From Yinghuangia elevatio (GTDB lineage: Bacteria > Actinomycetota > Actinomycetes > Streptomycetales > Streptomycetaceae), in contig NZ_JBEZFP010000152.1 in the NCBI RefSeq assembly GCF_040649515.1, positions 1 to 21,894 on the forward strand: a stretch of DNA of 21,894 bases. Direction: 5' to 3'. Positions within the stretch are counted from its first letter, which is position 1. Each line of letters begins with the position of its first letter. Positions 15,324-21,768 of this stretch are shown piece by piece. The position numbers and the translations under genes were made by a program. Under the pieces are notes generated by a model. That model saw nothing but the letters and a program-made list of their open reading frames with translations. It was not told where the DNA came from and did not search any database.

Positions 15324-15575
15324 CTACGACTTCAAGCCGAGGCGGTCCAGGAAGATGACGCCGGCGTTGTAGTGCTCGACACTCGTGACCTTGTCGTTGT
15401 AGATCGCGCCGGTGACGGATTCGGCGTACGACCACGACGGCACGTCGGCGACGAGCGCGAGCCGGCTCAGCATGAACTCCGCGACCGCGACCGAGGACGG
15501 GTTCTGCGGCACCACGTACGTGAGTCGACCTTCTTGCCCTCGGCTGCGCTGCCGGGCGGCCTCGGCGATGCGCAT
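15324..15575 (-). CDS. Unrecognised short ORF, possibly a C-terminal gene remnant
   Basis: An 83-aa frame runs from ATG 15575 to a stop at 15324. The C-terminal 60 residues look like real protein (balanced composition: LTYVVPQNPSSVAVAEFMLS, then SVEHYNAGVIFLDRLGLKS), while the first 15 residues are Arg/Gln-rich. I see no good ribosome-binding site for the ATG, only GGGCC close to it. The same frame stays open upstream towards 15815, with low-complexity content unlikely to be translated. I cannot name a family. It may be a small protein divergent from the SDR gene, or the surviving 3' end of a deleted gene. The GH2 terminator lies just downstream. Confidence 0.35.
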   Translation of the reverse strand: MRIAEAARQRSRGQEGRLTYVVPQNPSSVAVAEFMLSRLALVADVPSWSYAESVTGAIYNDKVTSVEHYNAGVIFLDRLGLKS

Positions 15576-15780
15576 GTCTGGCCCATCGAAGGGAGATCGT
15601 CTATAAGTGTAACGCGTACGTAAAACGAGGAGTCCGCGGTGGGATGCAGGTCTTCGTGCATACGAATGTGCTTGCCTGCGGGCTTCCTGCGTTCGGCCTG
15701 CACATCGAACTGCAGTGGCGCGTACCGACTTAGAGATGCAGAACCCGTTCCGTTGTGTACTCGGATCAGAGGAGTCAGAT
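15576..15780. promoter_or_regulatory. Upstream region of the SDR gene
   Basis: There is no gene here. An AT-richer patch at 15601-15630 (CTATAAGTGTAACGCGTACG and following) contains ACGCGT and CGTACG and shares TAAGTGT-AACGCG (15604-15616) with the palindrome at 3536-3551, with one mismatch. It is a candidate regulator site; minus-strand TATAGA (15605-15600) could be a -10 for the short ORF. The SDR ribosome-binding site AGAGGAG precedes ATG 15781. Confidence 0.35.
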
Positions 15781-16563
15781 ATGTACGACCTTGACGGCCG
15801 CGTCGCGCTGATCACCGGTGCCGCTCAAGGGCAAGGAGCCGCAGAGGCGCGTATGTTCGCGCGGTGCGGTGCCCGGGTGTTGCTGGCCGACATCCAGAAG
15901 GATGCGGTGGCGGAGCTGGCCGCGGAGCTGGGTGACTGCGCGGCGTACGTGCGCCACGACGTCAGCGACGAGATGGACTGGACGGCGGCGGTCGAGGCGG
16001 CCGTGTCCCGGTTCGGCCGACTGGATGTCCTGGTCAACAACGCCGCCGCCATGCGCCTGGTGGCCATCGAAGACGAATCCCCCGACGCCTTCCGCCGCAT
16101 CCTCGACATCAACCTCGTGGGCACGTTCCTCGGCATCCGCGCCGTCGCCCCGACGATGCGTTCCGCGGGGGGAGGAGCAATCATCAACGTGGCCTCGGCC
16201 AGCGGAGTGCAGGGCCAGGCGTGGGCCTCCGCCTACTCGGCCTCCAAATGGGGGGTACGCGGACTCACCCGCACCGCGGCGCTTGAGTTGGGGCCCGCCG
16301 GAATTCGGGTCAACGCCCTGGTGCCGGGGCCGATCCGCACCGCGATGCTGCCCGGGGACCGCAGCGGCGCCGAACAGGACACCCGGTTCAGCGGGCTCCC
16401 GCTCGGCAGGGCGGGGGAAGTCGACGAGATCGCGCACATGGTGGCATTCCTCGCCTCGCCCGGCGCCTCGTACATCACCGGCGCCGACTACTATGTGGAC
16501 GGTGGCTTCACCGCGGGACCGGCCGCGTCGCCGCGTCCCACCGCGCCGATGATCTTCCACTGA
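15781..16563 (+). CDS. SDR-family oxidoreductase (hydroxysteroid-dehydrogenase-like)
   Basis: This 260-aa classical short-chain dehydrogenase has the cofactor motif TGAAQGQG (12-19), D37 at the end of the second beta strand (which favours NAD+ over NADP+), NNAA (86-89), catalytic Asn near N111, Ser139 in INVASASG, and the Y152-x3-K156 pair in YSASK. The C-terminus has the common YYVDGGFTAG. The opening GAAQGQGAAEARMFA resembles 3-alpha/20-beta-hydroxysteroid and related alcohol dehydrogenases, but this subgroup oxidises many secondary alcohols. ATG 15781 is set by AGAGGAG at 7 bp; longer upstream reading is unlikely. A TetR gene follows 88 bp later on the same strand, and the two may share control. 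Confidence 0.92.
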   Translation: MYDLDGRVALITGAAQGQGAAEARMFARCGARVLLADIQKDAVAELAAELGDCAAYVRHDVSDEMDWTAAVEAAVSRFGRLDVLVNNAAAMRLVAIEDESPDAFRRILDINLVGTFLGIRAVAPTMRSAGGGAIINVASASGVQGQAWASAYSASKWGVRGLTRTAALELGPAGIRVNALVPGPIRTAMLPGDRSGAEQDTRFSGLPLGRAGEVDEIAHMVAFLASPGASYITGADYYVDGGFTAGPAASPRPTAPMIFH

Positions 16564-16651
16564 CCTGTTGCGCGCGGCGATCCGGCCGGCGGGATGCGTA
16601 CCTGAGGTCACACGCGGTCCGCACCGATGCGGCGCGGTGAAGGGGACGAGG

Positions 16652-17392
16652 ATGACTCAGGTACCAGGAAGCGCGCCCACGCGTGGGCGCGGTCGTCCGG
16701 CACGCCTGTCCCGCGACCAGATCGTCGACGCCGCGGTCGCGTTGGTCTACGAGGACCCGGCCGCTCCACTGACCATCAAGCGGGTGGCGGAGGCCGCGGA
16801 CTCGGCGCCGATGGCCTTGTACCGGTATTTCCCGGACCGCGACGACCTGTTGCACGCGGTCGCGGACCGCGTCGCGACGGGTATGAGCTTCGAGCCGCCA
16901 GTCGGCGCGTCGTGGCGGGAGCAACTGCGCAACTGGATGACCATGAGCATGGAGTACCTGCGGCCCTACCCGCAGCTGCTGCCCTACATCGCCTCTACAC
17001 GCCAACCGGCGTGGCTGCCGTCCTTCGTCCTCTTGACGGAGATGCTCGAGCCGTTGTCCCTGGGCGAGCAGGATCTGGCTTTGGCGATCACGCTCATCGG
17101 CACGACCATCGTCGGGCAGGCCACCCTGGCCAGTAAGAGGAGGCCGATGTCCGACATGCTTCCGACACTGCGCCAAGCTCTCGACAAGGCGAGTGCGGAC
17201 GAACAGGTACGTGTGGCGCCGATCCTCGACGCGTTGCCGGCCGCGTTCGGACGCCTGGATGACGTGGTCATCGAGTCCACCATCGCCGCGGTCGAGGCGC
17301 TGAGTCCCAAGGGGGGCGGGGCGGGCAGCGCGTCGAAGCGGGGCCGCGAGGGCCCGATGAACCCGCTTTTCAGCAACGCCTCGCCGGCGTAG
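16652..17392 (+). CDS. TetR/AcrR-family transcriptional regulator
   Basis: This is a 246-aa DNA-binding regulator. The N-terminus is basic (RGRGRPARLSRDQIVDAAVA) and leads into the TetR helix-turn-helix, with IKRVAEAADSAPMALYRYFP as the recognition part and DRDDLLHAVADRV as the following helix. The rest is an all-helical ligand domain (WREQLRNWMTMSMEYLRPYP, IASTRQPAWLPSF). The C-terminal tail (GGGAGSASKRGREGP) is probably disordered. The start at 16652 follows GGGGACGAGG. It is downstream of the SDR gene and convergent with the SnoaL/amidohydrolase operon, sharing a bidirectional terminator. It may control the SDR gene, the divergent promoter at 19121-19311, or both. The ligand is unknown. 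Confidence 0.9.
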   Translation: MTQVPGSAPTRGRGRPARLSRDQIVDAAVALVYEDPAAPLTIKRVAEAADSAPMALYRYFPDRDDLLHAVADRVATGMSFEPPVGASWREQLRNWMTMSMEYLRPYPQLLPYIASTRQPAWLPSFVLLTEMLEPLSLGEQDLALAITLIGTTIVGQATLASKRRPMSDMLPTLRQALDKASADEQVRVAPILDALPAAFGRLDDVVIESTIAAVEALSPKGGGAGSASKRGREGPMNPLFSNASPA

Positions 17393-17403
17393 TACTTCGG
17401 GGA

Positions 17404-17444
17404 GTCCGATCGGCGCATCGGCGGAGGTGACGCGCCGATCGGAC
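17404..17444. terminator. Bidirectional terminator between TetR and SnoaL genes
   Basis: GTCCGATCGGCGC (17404-17416) pairs perfectly with GCGCCGATCGGAC (17432-17444) around a 15-nt loop. It sits between the converging stops at 17392 and 17466. Confidence 0.85.
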
Positions 17445-17465
17445 ATTCCAGACCCGGCGCCGGGG

Positions 17466-17927
17466 TCAAGCCAGGTCGGGCGGGGTCGCGGGGCGATCCA
17501 TCGTGAACTCGCGCCGTCGAATGCGCCATCCGCCAGGAGTACGCACGACGTGGTCGACGAATCGCCCCGTGGTGTTGACCCTGCCGCTGTCCTCCGCGCC
17601 GGTCCGGATCATGCCGAGCATGTAGTAGTGCACGGCAGCGCCTTCCGGCGTCGGTCGGATCCACATGTTCGTCACCACGTGCCAGGCGTGACCCGCGGTC
17701 CAAATCTCGGTGTCGCGGGCGTGCAGGATCTGCGCTGCGAGACCGTTGTACTCGCCCACGCCGACGAGTTCGGTCACCACGTCGTCGGTGAAGACCTCGG
17801 AAAACCGCTCGTACTCGGCGTAGTCGGAGAAGTGGCAGAACTTCGCGGGCAGTTCGGCGATCTCCAGACGGTCCGCCGCAGACAGCTCCGTCGGCGGCGC
17901 CGAACGGGCGCTACCGGTTGCGGTCAT
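17466..17927 (-). CDS. SnoaL/NTF2-like domain protein
   Basis: This 153-aa single-domain protein has the cone-shaped NTF2 fold seen in SnoaL-like cyclases, ketosteroid isomerases and small dehydratases. The N-terminal helices (LSAADRLEIAELPAKFCHFS, DYAEYERFSEVFTDDVV) are followed by alternating strands (HVVTNMWIRPTPEGAAVHYY, GGWRIRRREFTMDRP), the standard order for the SnoaL_4-type group. Its ATG (17927) overlaps the TGA of the amidohydrolase gene as ATGA, so the two are translationally coupled and very likely act in one pathway. A catalytic Asp/His pair cannot be assigned by eye. It could be a dehydratase or isomerase, or a non-catalytic partner. Confidence 0.85.
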   Translation of the reverse strand: MTATGSARSAPPTELSAADRLEIAELPAKFCHFSDYAEYERFSEVFTDDVVTELVGVGEYNGLAAQILHARDTEIWTAGHAWHVVTNMWIRPTPEGAAVHYYMLGMIRTGAEDSGRVNTTGRFVDHVVRTPGGWRIRRREFTMDRPATPPDLA

Positions 17928-19120
17928 GAGGCGGTCGCCACGGGATTGCGCAGCGGGTCGCCCATCCGTGCGTACGCCTCCGCCATGCTCCCGCCCACAA
18001 ACTGCTCCCAGGCGTCGCTGCCGACGTCCGACAGTTCGCCGCGCCAGAATTCGATGGGTGCCAGGCTGCCTTCAAAATGCGGCATGTCGGAGGAGAAGAC
18101 CGCGACATCGGGAAGGTTCTCGAACAGGTCGACGGGGGATTGGGCGGCCTGGGGCAGCGGACTGACGCGGACGTTGCGTTGCACGTACTCGCTGGGCTTC
18201 AGGGGCAGTTCGTACGGACCGAGCAGGGCGGCCGAGCCGGGCGCCGCCCGCCCGTCCATATTGGCGACCGCGAACGGCAGCCAGTCGATGCCGGTCTCGC
18301 ACAGCAGGACGGTCAACGCGGGATGGCGTTCGAACACGCCGCCGAAGACCAGCGCGTTCAGGTAGACCTGGGCGGCCTGGAAGGACTGACTGGTGCTCAT
18401 CCGTGTGATCAGCGCCGGGTCCTGGGTGTTGGCGTACGCGGGGTGATAGCGCGGCGGCATCATCCCGACGTGGAGCACGGCGACCATGCCCAGGTCCGTC
18501 GCCGCCGACCAGACCTTGTCGAACTCGGGGTGGTACGGCGGGATGTTGTTGCTGAATTCGGTGGTGACGTGGAAGGCGCGGCTGCCGAGCGCGCGCATCC
18601 GCGCCATCTCGGAGACCACCCAGTCGAGGTCGTCGAAATGCGTCACCGTCACCGGCAGGAGTCGGTCCCGGTGTGCCGACAGCGCTTCACTGAGATGGGT
18701 ATTGAGCGCCCATGCGGTGTCGCGGGCGAGCGCGGGATCGCGCAGGCAGGTCATGAGCGTGTACCCGGCGCCGCTGATGACGTTCTGCAGGGCTATGCCC
18801 TGGGCGTCGAGCGCCGCGATCCTCGCGTCGCCGTCGACCGAAGGGTGTTGGCAGTGACCGTTGATGGTCGCCGGGCCGTCCTCGGGGTACATGGCGCGAA
18901 GGAACGGGGTCACCAGCCGGTCCAGGGGTACGCGTTCGGACGACGGGGCCAACGGACGGATCCCGTCGGAGACGAAGTACGCGAAGTGCTCGGGGCTGCG
19001 GAGCGCGAACTCCGGCTCATGCTCCGGAAGGAGATCGGGCAGCCGCCGCTTGAGCGAGGGGAAGGCGTCGAGCCAATCCGGCGCCGGTTCGAAATGAGAG
19101 TCGACGTCATAGACGATCAC
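17924..19120 (-). CDS. Amidohydrolase-2 (ACMSD-like) family metal-dependent hydrolase/decarboxylase
   Basis: This 398-aa TIM-barrel enzyme belongs to the group that includes ACMSD and gamma-resorcylate decarboxylases and many uncharacterised actinomycete hydrolases. The first metal-site motif is changed to D5-x-D7-x-H9 (VYDVDSHFEP). Later elements include VTVTHFDDLDWVV, AVLHVGMMPP with a likely metal His, VLLCETGIDWLPFA, and FSSDMPHFEG, equivalent to the family's SSD(Y)PH.EG with the catalytic Asp. The GTG at 19120 is chosen because AGGAGGG lies 8 bp upstream and the metal motif follows at once; a start near 19171 would lie in the operator. It is coupled by a stop-start overlap to the SnoaL-like gene and divergent from the esterase. 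A C-C or C-N bond cleavage or decarboxylation in catabolism of a cyclic compound is plausible but inferred. Confidence 0.9.
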   Translation of the reverse strand: MIVYDVDSHFEPAPDWLDAFPSLKRRLPDLLPEHEPEFALRSPEHFAYFVSDGIRPLAPSSERVPLDRLVTPFLRAMYPEDGPATINGHCQHPSVDGDARIAALDAQGIALQNVISGAGYTLMTCLRDPALARDTAWALNTHLSEALSAHRDRLLPVTVTHFDDLDWVVSEMARMRALGSRAFHVTTEFSNNIPPYHPEFDKVWSAATDLGMVAVLHVGMMPPRYHPAYANTQDPALITRMSTSQSFQAAQVYLNALVFGGVFERHPALTVLLCETGIDWLPFAVANMDGRAAPGSAALLGPYELPLKPSEYVQRNVRVSPLPQAAQSPVDLFENLPDVAVFSSDMPHFEGSLAPIEFWRGELSDVGSDAWEQFVGGSMAEAYARMGDPLRNPVATAS

Positions 19121-19145
19121 GGCGGAATCCCTCCTGCAACCCAGA

Positions 19146-19168
19146 TTTAGCGTGGACGTTACGCTAAA
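19146..19168. promoter_or_regulatory. 23-bp palindromic operator upstream of the amidohydrolase gene
   Basis: TTTAGCGT (19146-19153) and ACGCTAAA (19161-19168) form perfect 8-bp arms around a 7-nt centre, 26 bp upstream of the amidohydrolase GTG. The size and symmetry are typical of TetR-family sites. The stretch CGTGGACGT (19151-19159) recurs exactly at 19171-19179, 20 bp away on the same face of the helix. Confidence 0.6.
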
Positions 19169-19243
19169 CACGTGGACGTCACAATGCCCGTGGTGGAGCC
19201 TGTTTCAGGCTGACGCCCGCGTGCTGTGGCCGACCGGACACTA

Positions 19244-19258
19244 TGGACATAATGTCCA
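19244..19258. promoter_or_regulatory. Palindrome over the probable esterase promoter
   Basis: TGGACAT-A-ATGTCCA is a perfect 15-bp palindrome containing CATAAT (19248-19253), a good -10 candidate for the plus-strand esterase gene. I see no strong -35. The nearby in-frame ATGs at 19243 and 19252 lie in this palindrome, which argues that translation starts further down, at 19312. Confidence 0.45.
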
Positions 19259-19311
19259 GTCAGTTGATGCTCCGTGGTTCGAACCCAGAGCTTGTGCGTG
19301 AGGAGCCGCCC

Positions 19312-20301
19312 GTGTTCGTCGCACCCGATCCCCGCTACCCTCTGCTCCCGCCGGAACTCGCTGCGATCATGCAAGCGACCCCGGCGTCCGGGCAGGTCAC
19401 CGCAGAGACCCTCGCCACAACCAGGGCACGCGCCGTCGCGGGGATGACCGGGCAACCGCGACCCGCGGTGCACACGATCGTCGACCGCGCGATCCCGGGA
19501 CCTGTCGGACCGGTGCCCATTCGGGTGTACAAGCCTGGACCAGGCGCGGGCCTCCCCGTCTTGGTTTTCGCGCATGGCGGCGGGTGGGTCATGTGTGACC
19601 TCGAGACGCACGACGCGCTCTGCCGGGAGATCGCCAACCGTGCGGGAGTGGTTGTCGTCGCCGTGGACTACCGCCTTGCGCCCGAGCATCCGTTTCCGGC
19701 TCCCCTGGAGGACTTCTATGCGGCGGCGACTTGGGTCGTGGAGAACGCTCGCCAGGTAGGTGGGGACCCGAACCGGGTGGCCGTCGGCGGGGACAGTGCC
19801 GGTGGCAACCTCGCGGCGGCGGTCTGTCTGCTCACCCGGGACCGCGGTGGACCACGCTTCTCGATGCAGTGGATGGCGTACCCAGGCCTTGACGGGGTGT
19901 CAGAACGCGAGTCATGGACAACGTTCGCCGAGGGGCCGTTGCTCTCCGTGTCGAACGCCCGAGCCATGTGGCGGATGTATGCCGATGGTACGGATCTTCG
20001 TGAGCCGTACATCTCCCCACTGCACGCCGAGACTCTTGAGGGCCTGCCCCCGGCGCTCATCGTGGCGCCGGGCTACGACCACGGGCACGACGACGCGGTG
20101 GCATACGCCAAGGCGCTCGAGGCGGCCGGCGTCCCGGTGACCTTCCATTCGTTCGAGGGCCTGTGCCACGGCTTCCTGTCGTACTACGCGCAGGTGTCGG
20201 CATGCTCGGCAGCGCTGGACTACTGCTGTGATGTCGTGCGCACGGCACTCACGGCTCCCTGCCTGCCAGAAGGTACACCGGGCAGACACAGTGACCAGTG
20301 A
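19312..20301 (+). CDS. Alpha/beta hydrolase, HSL-type esterase
   Basis: This 329-aa cytoplasmic carboxylesterase belongs to the hormone-sensitive-lipase (type IV) family. The oxyanion motif HGGGW is at 88-92, VDYRLAPEHPFPAPLED at about 118-134, and the nucleophile elbow GDSAGG has Ser162. The charge-relay acid is near D256 in PGYDHGHDD, an unusual reading of the common DPLRDE motif, and the His is near 286 in CHGF. I chose GTG 19312 because AGGAG lies 6-8 bp upstream; ATG 19243 is in frame but falls within a palindromic promoter element and has no ribosome-binding site. It is divergent from the amidohydrolase operon. It probably opens an ester or lactone of the same substrate (inference). The Cys-rich C-terminus (SACSAALDYCC) is a little unusual. 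Confidence 0.92.
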   Translation: MFVAPDPRYPLLPPELAAIMQATPASGQVTAETLATTRARAVAGMTGQPRPAVHTIVDRAIPGPVGPVPIRVYKPGPGAGLPVLVFAHGGGWVMCDLETHDALCREIANRAGVVVVAVDYRLAPEHPFPAPLEDFYAAATWVVENARQVGGDPNRVAVGGDSAGGNLAAAVCLLTRDRGGPRFSMQWMAYPGLDGVSERESWTTFAEGPLLSVSNARAMWRMYADGTDLREPYISPLHAETLEGLPPALIVAPGYDHGHDDAVAYAKALEAAGVPVTFHSFEGLCHGFLSYYAQVSACSAALDYCCDVVRTALTAPCLPEGTPGRHSDQ

Positions 20302-20316
20302 ATGGACGCAACACCA

Positions 20317-20345
20317 AGACACGTGTCTCGTCGGGACCGTACGCT
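20317..20345 (+). promoter_or_regulatory. Palindrome and promoter of the second TetR gene
   Basis: AGACACGTGTCT (20317-20328) is a perfect 12-bp palindrome. TACGCT (20340-20345) is a -10 placed 6 bp before ATG 20352, the spacing seen in leaderless actinomycete transcripts, which agrees with the lack of a ribosome-binding site there. AAGACA (20316-20321) could be the -35 with an 18-bp spacer and would be covered by the palindrome. Confidence 0.45.
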
Positions 20346-20351
20346 GGCGGT

Positions 20352-20723
20352 ATGCCTGCCTCGACCCACCCATCGTCCGAGTCCAAGGGACGCTCGCCGA
20401 GCCTGGACATGCGTGCCCGGCAGAAGATCTACACGCGCCAGCGGCTGATCGCAGCGGCGAGCAACCTGTTCGAGACAAAGGGCTATGAGGCCACTACGGT
20501 CGACGACATCGTGGCCGAGGCCGGGGCGGCCCGAGCAACGTTCTACCTGCACTTCACCGGCAAACCCGACATCGTCGGCGCGCTGGCCGACCGCATCTGG
20601 GCGGACACCGAAGCAAAGTTTGCCGTATGGGACGTTCATGCCGTCCTGGATGGCGGGCCGCTGGACGCGCGAGCGTTCCGCGATGCTCGACACCCTGACA
20701 GCTGTGTGGCGCAACACTCTTGA
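20352..20723 (+). CDS. Truncated, frameshifted TetR-family regulator
   Basis: The frame gives 123 aa. Residues 18-75 are an intact TetR DNA-binding domain (ARQKIYTRQRLIAAASNLFE, TTVDDIVAEAGAARATFYLHF). TetR proteins are usually about 200 aa. After LDGGPLDARAF the frame degenerates (RDARHPDSCVAQHS), while another frame continues with what looks like the true sequence, AMLDTLTAVWRNTLEAERL, ending at 20739. A frameshift near 20670 is therefore likely. Even after repair the protein would stop at about residue 128, just before the terminator at 20751. Most of the ligand/dimerisation domain is gone, so it is probably a pseudogene, although an isolated DNA-binding domain could still be made. Its own promoter has a perfect palindrome. 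Confidence 0.75.
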   Translation: MPASTHPSSESKGRSPSLDMRARQKIYTRQRLIAAASNLFETKGYEATTVDDIVAEAGAARATFYLHFTGKPDIVGALADRIWADTEAKFAVWDVHAVLDGGPLDARAFRDARHPDSCVAQHS

Positions 20724-20750
20724 GGCCGAGCGGCTCTGAACAAAGCGAAG

Positions 20751-20787
20751 GCGTTGGTCGCCCGCCCCCTGCACGGGCGACCAACGC
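20751..20787. terminator. Bidirectional terminator, perfect 14-bp stem
   Basis: GCGTTGGTCGCCCG (20751-20764) pairs perfectly with CGGGCGACCAACGC (20774-20787) around a 9-nt loop. It lies between the truncated TetR gene and the converging aldo/keto reductase stop at 20791. Confidence 0.9.
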
Positions 20788-20790
20788 GGT

Positions 20791-21729
20791 TCAGGAACCC
20801 GCGGCGGCCGATTCGATTGCGGCGAGCAGGTCCGGCGTCAGCTCGGTGAGCGCTTCGGCATTGGCGGCGACCTGCGCGGCGGACGTGGCGCCCACGAGTA
20901 CGGACGGCACTGTCGGCTGCGCGGCGAGCCACGAGAGCGCGGCTCCCACCATGGTGAGGCCCGCATTGTCCGCCACCTTGCGCAGCCGCTCGACGGCCGC
21001 GAAGTTCTCCGGTGTGGCCACGGAGGTGAAGTACGGCAGCGAAGCGAGCCGCGAGCCCTCGGGATAGTCGGCGCCTTGCCGGTACTTGCCGGTCAGCAGC
21101 CCCGACGCCAGCGGGAAGTAGGGGATGACACCGACACCGAACTGAGCGGCGGCGGGTACGAGTTCCCGCTCGGCGTCGCGCGTGAGGAGGTTCCATTCGG
21201 CCTGGACGGCGAGGAACTGCCCGAGACTGTTGGCGCGTCCCACGTGAACGGCGTCCGCGAGCTGCCAGGCGGCCAGGTTGGATGCGGCCGTGTAGCGCAC
21301 CTTACCGGCGCGTACCAGATCGTCCATCGCGTGCAGGGTCTCGTCGATCGGTGTTTCCGGGTCCGGGTAGTGCTGGTAGTAGAGGTCGATGTAGTCCGTG
21401 CCGAGCCGACGCAAGCTGTCCTCGCAGGCCCGGATGATGTGTCGCCGCGACGACCCGCCACCGTACGGTCCAGGCGCGATGGGGGCCCCGAATTTCGACG
21501 CGATGACGACGTCGTCTCGGCGTCCGCCGAGAGCCTTGCCGAGGAGTTCCTCGGACTGTCCCTTGGCGTAGATGTCCGCGGTGTCGAACAGGGTGATGCC
21601 GGCGTCCAGGGCGGCGTCGACCACTTCGGTCGCGGCGGCCTGGTCGATCTTCATGCCGAAGTTGTTGCACCCCAGCCCGAGGGACGACACCTTGAGGCCC
21701 GAGCGGCCGACGCTTGAGTACTGCAACAC
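20791..21729 (-). CDS. Aldo/keto reductase
   Basis: This is an NADPH-dependent carbonyl reductase with a TIM-barrel fold, about 312 aa. The catalytic tetrad is recognisable: Asp in LFDTADIY, Tyr in the same DIYAKGQSE stretch, Lys in VIASKFGAP, and His in YYQHYPDP. The cofactor-binding region near the C-terminus reads PSVLVGATSAAQVAAN, as in the AKR11/12-like bacterial group. The start is uncertain by a few codons. AAGGAG (minus strand, about 21738-21733) would serve GTG 21729 or TTG 21726, whereas TTG 21744 has no ribosome-binding site. The acyl-CoA synthetase gene ends 40 bp upstream, so the two are probably one operon. The natural carbonyl substrate is unknown. Confidence 0.92.
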   Translation of the reverse strand: MLQYSSVGRSGLKVSSLGLGCNNFGMKIDQAAATEVVDAALDAGITLFDTADIYAKGQSEELLGKALGGRRDDVVIASKFGAPIAPGPYGGGSSRRHIIRACEDSLRRLGTDYIDLYYQHYPDPETPIDETLHAMDDLVRAGKVRYTAASNLAAWQLADAVHVGRANSLGQFLAVQAEWNLLTRDAERELVPAAAQFGVGVIPYFPLASGLLTGKYRQGADYPEGSRLASLPYFTSVATPENFAAVERLRKVADNAGLTMVGAALSWLAAQPTVPSVLVGATSAAQVAANAEALTELTPDLLAAIESAAAGS

Positions 21730-21768
21730 GTGCTCCTTGATCAATGGTGGAACGGGTCGCCCCCGGGA

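Noticed and set aside
16564..16577. GTTGCGCGCG half-site between the SDR and TetR genes
   Set aside because: Only the left half matches and the right half (GCGA) does not; too little for an operator call in DNA this GC-rich.
19243..19311. ATG 19243 as the esterase start
   Set aside because: It overlaps the palindrome/-10 element and lacks a ribosome-binding site; the extra 23 residues look unstructured. GTG 19312 has AGGAG at proper spacing.
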